A stretch of 64,000 nucleotides of DNA from Bog-950 sp046329495 (GCA_046329495.1 JAXLUO010000004.1:1-64000); one strand, 5' to 3'; shown: positions 35,612-44,469, counted from the first letter of the stretch. Program-made: numbers and translations. The notes: generated by a model not told the origin, from the letters alone.

Positions 35612-36759
35612 TGCGCGGACTTTACCATATAATGATTTGGGCTTTGCTGGTTTTGGGTAGCTGTAACGGTAAGCAACAAATAGCACAACAGGGCCATTGT
35701 GTAAAGGAAACAGACCTTCCGGTGCATTATGCCCGGGGATTTACTATTAGTTATTATAATGGTTTTAAGGTAATTACTGTGCGCGATGTAAAAGACACTA
35801 CCCGCGTGTTGCAACAATATGTACTACTACCCAAAGGCAAGGCTGCTCCGCTTGATTTTAGTAATGCAATTTTGATGGATACGCCTGTTCACCGCATTGT
35901 TTGTATCAGCACCAATCATATTGCGCAAATGCAGGTATTAGGCCTGGCAGATAGTATAAGTGGTGTGGCCAACGTAAATCTGTTATACGATAGTGTGATT
36001 CGTGCCCGGGTAGCAAGTAACAGCATAATTGATTTGGGAAGTAACGAGTTGAATTTTGAAAAACTGGCAGAATTAAAGGCATCCTTTGTTTTTACGTACG
36101 GCGTGTATGATGGGGGTGATAAATTGTTGAATAAACTGAATTCGTTGCACATAACCTCCGTGTTGAATCTGGATTATATGGAGCAGGATCCTTTGGGACG
36201 TGCGGAATGGATTAAGTTTGTTGCCGCATTTTATGACAAGGAAACTGAAGCGGATAGCATCTTTAGGCAAATAGAAACTAACTATCTGGCCCTGGTTGCC
36301 AAAGCGAAACAAGCAACCAGCCGACCTACTGTATTCTGCAATATCCCTTTTAAAGACGTGTGGTACATGCCGTGCGGAGAAAACTACATGGCCCGATTAA
36401 TTGCTGACGGAGGGGGTAATTTCCTATGGGCGGATGCAACCTCAACTAACGGGTTAAACCTGAGTTTGGATTATGAAGCGGTTTACGGTAAAGCAGCCAA
36501 TGCTGATATTTGGTTGGTAAACGGCTTTGCATCCAGTTTAAAGGATATCGCTGCGGCTGATAGGAAGAATACTCACTTTGCAGCTTACAAGTCTGACCGC
36601 GTTTACAATAATGATACACGCAACACACCTGCCGGTGGATTCGATTTTTGGGAGAGCGGAGGGGTGCACCCCGATGTTGTATTAGCTGATTTGCTTACTA
36701 TTTTTCACCCTGAGTTGATGCCGGAGCATCAACTGTATTATTATCGTCAACTGCATTAG
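35611..36759 (+). CDS. BtuF-like corrinoid-binding ABC lipoprotein
   Basis: 382 residues. The signal peptide ends in a lipobox (LLVLGSC). The N-terminal part (about 25-90) is an extension typical of Bacteroidota iron/B12 binding proteins (GFTISYYNGFKVITVRDVKD). The cluster A-2 periplasmic-binding domain follows: VHRIVCISTNHIAQMQVLGL, NFEKLAELKASFVFTYG and the C-terminal lobe starting near RPTVFCNIPFKDVWYMPCG. It binds the corrinoid in the periplasm and passes it to the BtuCD transporter encoded downstream, with a 1-bp gap to btuC. Confidence 0.9.
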   Translation: MRGLYHIMIWALLVLGSCNGKQQIAQQGHCVKETDLPVHYARGFTISYYNGFKVITVRDVKDTTRVLQQYVLLPKGKAAPLDFSNAILMDTPVHRIVCISTNHIAQMQVLGLADSISGVANVNLLYDSVIRARVASNSIIDLGSNELNFEKLAELKASFVFTYGVYDGGDKLLNKLNSLHITSVLNLDYMEQDPLGRAEWIKFVAAFYDKETEADSIFRQIETNYLALVAKAKQATSRPTVFCNIPFKDVWYMPCGENYMARLIADGGGNFLWADATSTNGLNLSLDYEAVYGKAANADIWLVNGFASSLKDIAAADRKNTHFAAYKSDRVYNNDTRNTPAGGFDFWESGGVHPDVVLADLLTIFHPELMPEHQLYYYRQLH

Positions 36760-36760
36760 A

Positions 36761-37786
36761 ATGAGCACCCGCCATATCCTTTTACTGGCTGTTAATGCAG
36801 TGTTGTTGCTGTGTTTGTTCTTGTTGCAGTTGCTCCTGGGTTCATTTCACATTCCACTTACCGAGGTAGTGCAAATTCTGTTAGGTGGTAATAATGCCAG
36901 CGGAGAAGTAGGACGAACGATTGTAATGGAAAGCCGTTTGCCAGGTGCGTTAGCAGCAGCCATAGCCGGGGCCGGTTTAGCTATTAGTGGTTTGCAAATG
37001 CAAACTATGTTTCGCAACCCCGTTGCCGGGCCCTTTGTTTTGGGTATCAGTTCGGGTGCAGGTTTAGGGGTTGCGGTGTTGATATTAGCCTCTTCTGCCC
37101 TGGGTATTAACTTACAGCAAAGTTGGGTGGCCGATTCAGGGATTGTGCTCTTTGCCGCTGCAGGCGCCTTTTTAATTTTCCTGCTCAACGTTTTCATAAG
37201 TTATAGGTTAAACGATGTGGTGGCTATTCTTATTATCGGCTTAATGATAGGAAGTGGCATTAGCGCTTTCATCGAGGTCTTACAATCCTTTGCTGCAGGC
37301 GCAGCGCTTAAAAACTATGTTATCTGGACCTTCGGAAGCTTCAGGTATGTTAATGCGCACCAGGTTTGGTGGTTAGCCGGCCTTGTTGCCATAGCAAGCG
37401 TTTTAAGTTGGTTTTTAAGCAAGCCTTTAAACTTGTTATTGTTAGGTGATACCTATGCCCAAAGCTCGGGATTGGAGGTTAAAAGAGCCAAATTGGGTAT
37501 AGTTTTATGTACAAGTTTGTTGGCAGGGTCGGTTACAGCTTTTTGCGGTCCTATTGGCTTTGTAGGCCTTGCAGTACCCCACATTGCCCGTGCTTTATTC
37601 AACACGGCTGATCATCGTTTATTAACCCCGGCAGGGGCCTTGATAGGTGCTGTTATTTGTAGTGCTTGTAACCTACTGGCAACACTACCTGGAACAGAAT
37701 TTAATTTGCCGGTTAATGCCGTTACCTCGCTTATTGGGGCTCCCTTTGTTATTTGGATTATCTTAAAACAAAAGGGAAGGGCATGA
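36761..37786 (+). CDS. btuC: BtuC-like ABC permease (FecCD family)
   Basis: 341 residues with about ten membrane helices. FecCD motifs are clear: ESRLPGALAAAIAGAGLAIS near the N-terminus, QTMFRNPVAGPFVLGISSGA, and GPIGFVGLAVPHIARAL in the cytoplasmic coupling region. As a homodimer it forms the translocation path for vitamin B12 with the ATPase encoded next. It overlaps that ATPase gene by 4 bp (ATGA). Confidence 0.93.
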   Translation: MSTRHILLLAVNAVLLLCLFLLQLLLGSFHIPLTEVVQILLGGNNASGEVGRTIVMESRLPGALAAAIAGAGLAISGLQMQTMFRNPVAGPFVLGISSGAGLGVAVLILASSALGINLQQSWVADSGIVLFAAAGAFLIFLLNVFISYRLNDVVAILIIGLMIGSGISAFIEVLQSFAAGAALKNYVIWTFGSFRYVNAHQVWWLAGLVAIASVLSWFLSKPLNLLLLGDTYAQSSGLEVKRAKLGIVLCTSLLAGSVTAFCGPIGFVGLAVPHIARALFNTADHRLLTPAGALIGAVICSACNLLATLPGTEFNLPVNAVTSLIGAPFVIWIILKQKGRA

Positions 37787-38505
37787 ATCTGCAGGCAAGT
37801 CATATAACAATTGGTTATGGTCGTAAGCCGGTATTCTACGATATAAGTTTTTCTGCCCGGGAAGGAGAAATGATTGCCTTGTTGGGCGTAAACGGTATCG
37901 GTAAATCTACGCTGCTCAAAACCATTAGCGGACTACAGTCTGTTCTTGCCGGCGAACTTATATTGGCAGGTAAACCTTTGCTGCAAATACCGGTGCAGGA
38001 ACGTGCACGCTATCTCAGCCTGGTGCTAACGGAGCGAATATGGATAGAACATATTACAGTGCGCAGCTTTATAGAGCTGGGTCGTGCACCTTATACAGGT
38101 TGGCAGGGTGCATTAACTGATGCGGATAAAGTTGCCATTGAGGAGGTAATTATGCTTACCGGCCTGCAAAAACTATTACCTAAGTTGTTTAATGAGTTAA
38201 GTGATGGGGAAAGGCAAAAAGTATTGATTGCAAGGGCTTTATGCCAGGCTACCCCAATCATTATTTTAGATGAGCCAACAGCTTTTTTAGATTTCAGGAA
38301 TAAGCAGGAGGTGCTTGAGCTATTACAGAAAGTTTGCAGAGAGAGCCGCAAAACGGTTATCTTGTCAACGCATGACATTGATAAAAGCCTGGAACTTTGC
38401 AACAAATGCTGGGTGATGACAGAGGATAAAGCATTTACCGAATTACCGATTAATGCAAATGAGAGCAAGCAGTTAATTAAACGCACCCTGGGTGTTAGAG
38501 ACTAA
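37783..38505 (+). CDS. btuD: BtuD-like ABC transporter ATPase
   Basis: 240 residues from the ATG at 37783, which overlaps the permease stop codon (ATGA); a start 10 codons earlier is less likely. Walker A is LLGVNGIGKSTLLKTISGL, the signature LSDGERQKVLIARAL, Walker B IIILDEPTAFLDF and the H-loop VILSTHDID. It powers import by the BtuC-like permease. It is the last gene of the riboswitch operon, and its TAA shares a CTAA overlap with the convergent receiver gene. Confidence 0.93.
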   Translation: MNLQASHITIGYGRKPVFYDISFSAREGEMIALLGVNGIGKSTLLKTISGLQSVLAGELILAGKPLLQIPVQERARYLSLVLTERIWIEHITVRSFIELGRAPYTGWQGALTDADKVAIEEVIMLTGLQKLLPKLFNELSDGERQKVLIARALCQATPIIILDEPTAFLDFRNKQEVLELLQKVCRESRKTVILSTHDIDKSLELCNKCWVMTEDKAFTELPINANESKQLIKRTLGVRD

Positions 38506-38987
38506 ACGGCAAGGCGCAATTCATCATACACTTTCTCGATGTAATAGATACTGAGTTTGTTACGTACTTCAATAGAGCGCTTAACAGAGGTAAAGAAATC
38601 TACCAGTTTTTTAAAATCGGCTGGTTTCTGCATATAACCATCAGCGCGTAGGCGATAACACTCTATCATATCTTTTTTATAATCGCTGTTGGTAACAACT
38701 ATAACCGGCATATTTTCCATGTCGGGATCGCTCTTTATTTTCTCCAGAACCTCGCGACCACTTACTTTGGGCATGTTTAAATCAAGCAACACCAGGTCAA
38801 TTCGTTTGCCTATTATTTTAGCCGTATCCAGAAAATCGCAGGCTTCTTCGCCATCAAAAGCGTATTCCAGTTCAACCATGTCGTGTAAATCAGCATCCTT
38901 AATGGCTTCCTGCATTAGGCGAACTTCAGCAGGGTTGTCTTCAATTACGAATAGCTTATAGGGTTCAGCACGATGGACTGACATCAT
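38502..38987 (-). CDS. Single-domain response regulator (Rcp1-like)
   Basis: 161 residues from the ATG at 38987 (the adjacent ATG at 38984 is equally possible). An upstream in-frame ATG at 39032 is rejected because it lies within the promoter. One receiver domain: FVIEDNPAEVRLM, phosphoacceptor Asp in LVLLDLNMPKVSG, VVTNSDYK and Lys in YMQKPADF. There is no output domain. No kinase is adjacent, so it is an orphan in this window. The gene converges on btuD with a 4-bp stop overlap. Confidence 0.88.
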   Translation of the reverse strand: MMSVHRAEPYKLFVIEDNPAEVRLMQEAIKDADLHDMVELEYAFDGEEACDFLDTAKIIGKRIDLVLLDLNMPKVSGREVLEKIKSDPDMENMPVIVVTNSDYKKDMIECYRLRADGYMQKPADFKKLVDFFTSVKRSIEVRNKLSIYYIEKVYDELRLAV

Positions 38988-39003
38988 AGTTGGAATTTGA
39001 ATA

Positions 39004-39032
39004 CGAACGTACGGCCCTATTTTACAAAACAA
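39004..39032 (-). promoter_or_regulatory. Candidate promoter of the orphan receiver gene
   Basis: On the minus strand TTG (39032-39030) precedes TACGTTCG (39011-39004) by 18 bp. The -7 differs from TAnnTTTG by one base. The -33 TTG overlaps the T-rich tail of the terminator of the gene upstream. Confidence 0.5.
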
Positions 39033-39057
39033 CAGGGCACTTATTAGGGTGCCCTGT
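39020..39057 (-). terminator. Intrinsic terminator of the thioredoxin-fold gene
   Basis: ACAGGGCAC (39032-39040) pairs perfectly with GTGCCCTGT (39049-39057) across an 8-nt loop. On the minus strand the stem is followed by TGTTTTGTAAAA. It lies 35 bp past the stop at 39093. Confidence 0.75.
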
Positions 39058-39092
39058 GTTGATAATGATTAGAAGTTGGTTAAAAGCTACAC

Positions 39093-40580
39093 TTAGTCGG
39101 TGCCTTCCTGTTTGTCATCGTCGTTTACCTTCATAAGCGACTTAGGACGGTAGCTTGGATTTTCAAGGTGTTTAATGTAATCCTCAATCTGCTCGGCACC
39201 GATACGGCGGGCTTTGATGTTTTTGTCCTTATCCAGCACATATACCTGCGGCGTGCTTTGTATATCCCATTCCCAACGGAAATTGCTGTGGCGTTTTGCA
39301 TCGCACACGTTTATCCAGTCCAGATTGTTCTTCTTAATAAACTCTTCCCAGTCCTTATAGTTGTCTATATCCATAATTGCCGGTGAGTATACCTCGACAT
39401 CAATGCCTGCTTTTTTCAGGTTATGGTATGCCTCCACCAATACAGGAATTTCCTTTTTGCAATGGCCGCAATCCGGATCCCAGAAGGCCAGGATGGTCCA
39501 TTTGTGATTTACGTCGTAAAGCGATTTCCACTGGGTTTCGGTGCTATCTGTCCAAAGGATCAATCGCTGTGCTTTTTTATCGCACAATACAGGTTTCAGG
39601 CGCTGTACACGGTCGCAAATCTTAAAACGTTTTGCTGTATCAATCCAGGGGGTCATTTCCTGTTTGCAGAAATACTTCTCGCCAAAGTGCACGTAAACGC
39701 CGTCAAAGCACATCAGTTTAGAATTGGCTGCTTCATTAAACAGGTAGGTTAAGATGTAGCGGTACATCTCGTTCTTCTTATCGGTAAGAGCTAATATTTG
39801 TTCACCTCCGGCAATAACGGAATCAGGGTTTTGCACAACGGTTTGGGTCATGAAGGTCTTCAATTTAGTGTGCAACACCGGAAAGCGTAACAAGCGTTCG
39901 TCATGCAGGTCGATATTATCCCAATAGTGAGCTTTATACCAACGCCATTGGAAAGTTGAGTCAATTACTTTACCCGAAGCATCGCGTGGAAAAGGAGGAA
40001 CATCCAACTCTTTCATTGCACGCAGCATTTTTGAATAAAAGAGATTTGGGTGTGTTTGCATTACCGACTCACGCTCACTTTTTACTTCTGTATCGATTTG
40101 ACGCAAACTGTTGGTCATGGCCTCTTTTTTGCTCTGATCTTTTTCGGCCAGTATAGCGCGGTTAAGGCTATCGGCTTTGGTTTTCATACCGCTGAGATAG
40201 CGCATGTCGTCGTAAAAGAATTTATTCTCTTCGGAGCCGGTAACTTTAATATGACCCGTAAGATCGTTCGTGTCAGTTTCCAATGTAAAGGCCGGTTCGG
40301 CAACAATAAACTCAAAGTAACGGTTGCCCATAGCCGGAAAAACAGCCAGATAAACACCGCCCGGGAGGATGGTATCTGCTTTTAAGGTTATAATGCCTTT
40401 TTTGTCGAACTGGAAGGTATCCTTTACATATTGCTTATCGCCAAAGTAATTGGCCAAAATCATGGTGGAGCTTTCAAGGCCCTTTACCGAGATCTTAATG
40501 TTCATGCCTTTTTCGGTAGTGCCGGCAAAAGCAGAACTGATAAGTAAGGTGAGCAGGAAAGAAGAAAGAAGTTTACGCAT
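39093..40580 (-). CDS. TlpA-like thioredoxin-fold protein with DUF4369/DUF5106-type domains
   Basis: 495 residues from the ATG at 40580; an ATG 27 bp upstream lies inside the candidate promoter. A signal peptide (LLSSFLLTLLISSAFA) is followed by a beta-rich DUF4369-like domain (about 22-125), then a long helical DUF5106-like region (about 135-340). The C-terminal thioredoxin domain has WTILAFWDPDCGHCKKEIP with a CGHC active site and the cis-Pro in QSTPQVYVLD. It is probably a periplasmic thiol-disulfide exchange protein. The overall plan is common in Bacteroidota but its redox partner is unknown. Confidence 0.87.
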   Translation of the reverse strand: MRKLLSSFLLTLLISSAFAGTTEKGMNIKISVKGLESSTMILANYFGDKQYVKDTFQFDKKGIITLKADTILPGGVYLAVFPAMGNRYFEFIVAEPAFTLETDTNDLTGHIKVTGSEENKFFYDDMRYLSGMKTKADSLNRAILAEKDQSKKEAMTNSLRQIDTEVKSERESVMQTHPNLFYSKMLRAMKELDVPPFPRDASGKVIDSTFQWRWYKAHYWDNIDLHDERLLRFPVLHTKLKTFMTQTVVQNPDSVIAGGEQILALTDKKNEMYRYILTYLFNEAANSKLMCFDGVYVHFGEKYFCKQEMTPWIDTAKRFKICDRVQRLKPVLCDKKAQRLILWTDSTETQWKSLYDVNHKWTILAFWDPDCGHCKKEIPVLVEAYHNLKKAGIDVEVYSPAIMDIDNYKDWEEFIKKNNLDWINVCDAKRHSNFRWEWDIQSTPQVYVLDKDKNIKARRIGAEQIEDYIKHLENPSYRPKSLMKVNDDDKQEGTD

Positions 40581-40604
40581 TGGTTTGCTGTTTTTAGAAT
40601 GGAC

Positions 40605-40612
40605 CAAAAATA
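40605..40612 (-). promoter_or_regulatory. -7 element of the thioredoxin-fold gene
   Basis: On the minus strand TATTTTTG (40612-40605) is a perfect TAnnTTTG match, 24 bp before the ATG at 40580. It overlaps the longer in-frame start at 40607 and so decides against it. No clear TTG is seen at -33. Confidence 0.5.
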
Positions 40613-40719
40613 TCCGTTTGCAAATAAAAGACGATGCCAGACATTTTATTGTTGCAGTTAAAAAATCTTAAGTATCAGTATTTCAAGGGATTTGGTAATT
40701 TAGGGGAAACGACCCAGCG

Positions 40720-40959
40720 ATGAAGAAAACAATTTTTATTACAACCATTGCTTGTTTAGCATTGGGTATCGGAGCCTGCAAGAAGTGTTATGTATGTTAC
40801 GGACGTCATACTTATAGTGCCGGAGGCATTGGTTATAAAACAAAGGAGCGTATCCGTATTTGCTCGGATAAGATTAAGAACAATGATGAGATGGAATATG
40901 TGAAGGCCTATTACGAAAGCGATGGGTATAGCTGCCACCTGTTAACTTCAGGAATATAG
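40720..40959 (+). CDS. Small Cys-rich lipoprotein
   Basis: 79 residues. A short signal peptide ends in LGIGAC, and the lipidated Cys opens CKKCYVC. Two further Cys follow (IRICSDK and YSCHL). This CxxCxxC arrangement directly after the lipobox also occurs in the protein at 29684-29995, suggesting a small family of surface or periplasmic Cys-rich lipoproteins. No known domain is recognised. It ends 4 bp before the convergent rarA stop. Confidence 0.68.
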   Translation: MKKTIFITTIACLALGIGACKKCYVCYGRHTYSAGGIGYKTKERIRICSDKIKNNDEMEYVKAYYESDGYSCHLLTSGI

Positions 40960-40963
40960 CAGC

Positions 40964-42220
40964 TTAGTAGCCGTATTTATCCTTCCATTGCTTGCGTAGC
41001 GAGCTGCGGATTTCGTTTTCGCGTGGATTATTACCGGGCTCGTAAAGGCGTTTGCCTTTTACTTTTTCCGGTAAAAATTCCATGTCGATGAAATTGCCTT
41101 CAAAATCGTGTGCGTATTTGTAATCCTTGCCGTAATCCAGGTCCTTCATCAATTTGGTTGGCGCATTACGTATGTGAAGAGGAATGGGCAAATCGCCGGT
41201 ATCTTGCACAAGGCGCTTGGCATTACCAATAGCTTTGTACGAGGCATTGCTTTTAGCAGAAGTTGCCAGGTAGATGGCCGTTTGGGATAGTATCAGCTCA
41301 CATTCAGGATAACCGATCATGGTTACCGCCTGAAAACAGCTGGTGGCTAAAAGCAGTGCATTAGGGTTTGCGTTTCCAATGTCTTCACTTGCCAAAATAA
41401 GCATGCGCCGGGCAATAAACTTGGGGTCTTCGCCACCAATTATCATACGAGCCAAATAGTAAAGCGCAGCATTAGGATCGCTGCCGCGCATACTTTTAAT
41501 AAAGGCGGATATTATATCGTAGTGTTGTTCGCCGCTTTTATCGTAAACAGCCATCTTTTGCTGAATAACCTGTTCTACCAAACTATTAGTAATGGTAAGC
41601 GCACCGTTGGCTGTGTTGGTAACCAATTCCAGCACATTCAGCAATTTGCGGGCATCGCCACCGCTGTATTTCAGCAGGGCTTCGGTTTCGGAAAGTTTAA
41701 TCTCTCTTTTGCTAAGCACTTCATCGCGTGTTAACGCATCGCGCAGGAGCTTTTCAAGGTCATCGCGCTCAAGGTGCCTTAATACGTATACCTGACAGCG
41801 GGAGAGGAGTGCCGATATAACTTCAAAAGAGGGATTTTCGGTAGTGGCACCAATTAAAGTAATGGTTCCGCGTTCTACAGCCCCCAGTAAGGCATCCTGT
41901 TGGGCTTTGTTGAACCGGTGTATCTCATCAATAAAAAGAATGGCTTTCCCCTTCTCCTCAGCCTCCTCAATAACACGGCGCACCTCCTTAACGCCACTAT
42001 CTATGGCGCTCAGTTGAAAGAATGGCAGGTTGATCTGTTCGGCTATGAAGCGGGCCAGGGATGTTTTACCTACTCCTGGGGGCCCCCAAAAAAGCATAGA
42101 GGGAATGTTTCCTGCTTCGATCAGCTTACGCAATACCTTTCCTTCACCGATCAGGTGTTGCTGGCCTACAAATTCGGCAAGGTTGTGGGGGCGGAGGCGT
42201 TCAGGTAAAGGGGCTAACAT
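40964..42220 (-). CDS. rarA: Replication-associated recombination ATPase RarA (MgsA)
   Basis: 418 residues. The N-terminus PLPERLRPHNLAEFVGQQHL is typical of RarA/clamp-loader-like AAA+ ATPases. Walker A is FWGPPGVGKTSLARFIA, Walker B AILFIDEIHRFNKAQQD, and sensor 1 TLIGATTENPSFE. The C-terminal tetramerisation domain has AFIKSMRGSDPNAALYYLAR and RRMLILASEDIGNANP. RarA acts at stalled replication forks in the cytoplasm. It lies downstream of the deoxynucleoside kinase gene with a 54-bp gap. Confidence 0.95.
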   Translation of the reverse strand: MLAPLPERLRPHNLAEFVGQQHLIGEGKVLRKLIEAGNIPSMLFWGPPGVGKTSLARFIAEQINLPFFQLSAIDSGVKEVRRVIEEAEEKGKAILFIDEIHRFNKAQQDALLGAVERGTITLIGATTENPSFEVISALLSRCQVYVLRHLERDDLEKLLRDALTRDEVLSKREIKLSETEALLKYSGGDARKLLNVLELVTNTANGALTITNSLVEQVIQQKMAVYDKSGEQHYDIISAFIKSMRGSDPNAALYYLARMIIGGEDPKFIARRMLILASEDIGNANPNALLLATSCFQAVTMIGYPECELILSQTAIYLATSAKSNASYKAIGNAKRLVQDTGDLPIPLHIRNAPTKLMKDLDYGKDYKYAHDFEGNFIDMEFLPEKVKGKRLYEPGNNPRENEIRSSLRKQWKDKYGY

Positions 42221-42274
42221 TGGATCATACGGTTTTTAGGCCTGCCAGCAATAAATATGCCCTTCTAAAGATTC

Positions 42275-43021
42275 TCAGAACAGGCCGAACAGTTCAGCAT
42301 TAACACGCTCAATAATCTGAGCTTTTGCTTCGTCGTCTTCTGCAAAGTTCACGTTATCTACGTCAATAATCAGCAGGCGCCCCTCTTTGTAGGTGCCAAT
42401 CCATTTTTCGTAGTATTCGTTCAGCCGGCGCAAGTAGTCCAGGCGCAGGTTGTCTTCATAATCGCGACCACGTTTTTGTATCTGGTTTACCAGGGTAGGT
42501 ACCGTAGCACGCAGATAAATCAATAAATCGGGCGGACGAATCAAAGAGGAAATCGTTTCGAATAACTTGGTATAGTTATCAAAATCACGGGTGCTCATCA
42601 GGCCCATGGCGTGCAAGTTGGGTGCAAATATCATGGCATCCTCATGGATGGTACGATCCTGAATAACCACTTCTTCGCCTTTCTGTATTTCTACAATCTG
42701 GCGGAAGCGGGAATTGAGAAAATATACCTGCAGGTTAAAGCTCCAGCGCGGCATATCTTCATAAAAATCGTTCAGGTAAGGGTTATTCTCTACGTCTTCA
42801 AAATGGGGTAGCCACCCAAAATGCTTTGAAAGAATTTTGGTAAGTGTGGTTTTGCCTGCACCAATATTACCGGCTATCGCAATGTGCTTAATGTTTTTGG
42901 TAGGTTTAGCAACCGGCTTAACTTTTACTGCCGCCTCAGCCTTTGCAGGCTCAGGTTTGCTTTTCTTAGGCTCGGCCTTTTTAGGTGCAGCCTTTTTCTT
43001 CACAATCGTTTTTTTAGCCAT
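42275..43021 (-). CDS. Deoxynucleoside kinase with a Lys/Ala/Pro-rich N-terminal tail
   Basis: 248 residues from the ATG at 43021 (a TTG three codons upstream is less likely). Residues 1-43 are very basic and low-complexity (Lys, Ala, Pro). The kinase proper starts with the P-loop IAIAGNIGAGKTTLTKIL. Then follow the ED motif (HFEDVENNPYL), the DR[ST] motif (VIQDRTIHEDAMIF) and the arginine lid KRGRDYEDN, as in bacterial dAK/dGK-type deoxynucleoside kinases. It would phosphorylate deoxynucleosides for salvage. The tail is not needed for catalysis and resembles histone-like basic tails; it may bind nucleic acid or be an adaptor. Confidence 0.9.
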   Translation of the reverse strand: MAKKTIVKKKAAPKKAEPKKSKPEPAKAEAAVKVKPVAKPTKNIKHIAIAGNIGAGKTTLTKILSKHFGWLPHFEDVENNPYLNDFYEDMPRWSFNLQVYFLNSRFRQIVEIQKGEEVVIQDRTIHEDAMIFAPNLHAMGLMSTRDFDNYTKLFETISSLIRPPDLLIYLRATVPTLVNQIQKRGRDYEDNLRLDYLRRLNEYYEKWIGTYKEGRLLIIDVDNVNFAEDDEAKAQIIERVNAELFGLF

Positions 43022-43117
43022 GTGTGCCAATCTGGGTTTAAAGCCGGAGTTCTATTCCTTTAATCCGGTGGTGTTCGGTTCTTCGTGTGTCGGCCGAAAA
43101 TAAAAATACTTTCGCTC

Positions 43118-44119
43118 TCAAAAACTTTTTACGCCTATAATTTCCCTTACGTCCTTTAGCGTTTGGGCGGCATTTTCGCGGGCTTTCTCGGTACCTGCTG
43201 CAAGTATTTCATTTAACATTTTATCATTGGCACTCAACTCCTTAATACGCTCCCGAATAGGTGCCAGGTAGTTGGTCATATCCTCTGCCAACTGCTTTTT
43301 CAAATCGCCATAGCGGATGGTGCAGTCGTTGTATTTTTCATCAAAAAACTGAACCGTTTCGGGCTTACTTACCAATTTCAGTAGGTCGAACAGGTTTTGA
43401 ACAGGTATTGGTTTAACCGAATTAGGCTCAGTTGGGCCTGTATCTGTGGTAGCGCGCATTATCTTCTTTCGGATTGCTTCAGGCTCATCGGCAAGGTAAA
43501 TACAGGTATGTTCACCCTTACTCTTGCTCATTTTACCGTCGCCATCAAGCGATGGAATGGAGACCAGGTTATTGTCGTATGAAAAGCCTTCGGGCTCCGG
43601 GAAGTATTGCACTTCGTATAGGTTATTAAATCGACGTGCAAAGTCCCGCATCATCTCAATATGCTGAGTTTGGTCTTTGCCAACCGGCACTTTATGAGCC
43701 TTGTGTACCAACACATCTACGCTCATTAAAACCGGATAGGTTAACAAACCGGCATTAACGTTATCGGGTTGGGTGCGCACCTTATCCTTAAAGGTGGCAG
43801 ACCTTTCCAACTCTCCAACATAGGCCAGCATGTTAAATATCAAATACAACTCTGGTATTTGAGGGATACTGCTCTGGACATATAATGCACATTTCTGAGG
43901 ATCAATACCACAAGCAAGGTATTCTACAACAATCTGTTTTACGTTTGCCTTTAAGTCAGCCGGATGTGGATGGGTTGTTAAGGAATGATAGTCGGCTACA
44001 AAAAAATAACCGTTATACTCCTCCTGCATGCGTACAAAGTTCACAACTGCACCAAAATAGTTGCCCAAATGCTGCCGACCCGTAGGCCGAACTCCGCTAA
44101 CTGCTATCTCTTTCGGCAT
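43118..44119 (-). CDS. trpS: Tryptophanyl-tRNA synthetase
   Basis: 333 residues, the normal length for bacterial TrpRS. The class I HIGH-like signature is VRPTGRQHLGNYFGAV, and the KMSKS loop is DGDGKMSKSKGEHTCIY. The tryptophan-specific segment VPVGKDQTQHIEMMRDFARRF is also present. It charges tRNA-Trp in the cytoplasm. It diverges from gatC with 49 bp between the starts. Confidence 0.97.
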   Translation of the reverse strand: MPKEIAVSGVRPTGRQHLGNYFGAVVNFVRMQEEYNGYFFVADYHSLTTHPHPADLKANVKQIVVEYLACGIDPQKCALYVQSSIPQIPELYLIFNMLAYVGELERSATFKDKVRTQPDNVNAGLLTYPVLMSVDVLVHKAHKVPVGKDQTQHIEMMRDFARRFNNLYEVQYFPEPEGFSYDNNLVSIPSLDGDGKMSKSKGEHTCIYLADEPEAIRKKIMRATTDTGPTEPNSVKPIPVQNLFDLLKLVSKPETVQFFDEKYNDCTIRYGDLKKQLAEDMTNYLAPIRERIKELSANDKMLNEILAAGTEKARENAAQTLKDVREIIGVKSF

Positions 44120-44168
44120 TTTTTGCTTTTTGTTTGTTTATTTGTAGCGCGCTAAAATAGTTTTTTGC

Positions 44169-44459
44169 ATGAAGATAGATAATGCGCTGGTGGAAAGACT
44201 GGCTGAACTTTCGAAACTGGAGTTTGATGAAACAGGGAAGGAACGCATCAAAAAGGACCTGCAGGGAATTTTTGATTTGGTTGAGAAACTACGTGAGGTG
44301 AATGTAGACGGTGTAGAACCCTTAATTTACATGACGGATGAAAAAAATATATTGCGCAAAGATGAAGTGCAGGGAATGGTAAGCCGCGAAGAAGCGCTCT
44401 CAAATGCTCCGCAGCGAGATTCGGATTACTTTAAGGTGCCGAAAGTTATTAAGAAGTAG
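44169..44459 (+). CDS. gatC: Asp/Glu-tRNA amidotransferase subunit GatC
   Basis: 96 residues, the usual GatC size. The conserved start NALVERLAELSKLEFDE is followed by LQGIFDLVEKLREVNVDGVE and a C-terminal LRKDEV segment. The subunit stabilises the GatA/GatB amidotransferase complex, which converts misacylated Glu-tRNA-Gln (or Asp-tRNA-Asn). gatA and gatB are not in this window. An ABC transporter ATPase gene follows 10 bp downstream. Confidence 0.93.
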   Translation: MKIDNALVERLAELSKLEFDETGKERIKKDLQGIFDLVEKLREVNVDGVEPLIYMTDEKNILRKDEVQGMVSREEALSNAPQRDSDYFKVPKVIKK

Positions 44460-44469
44460 AACTCATGTT

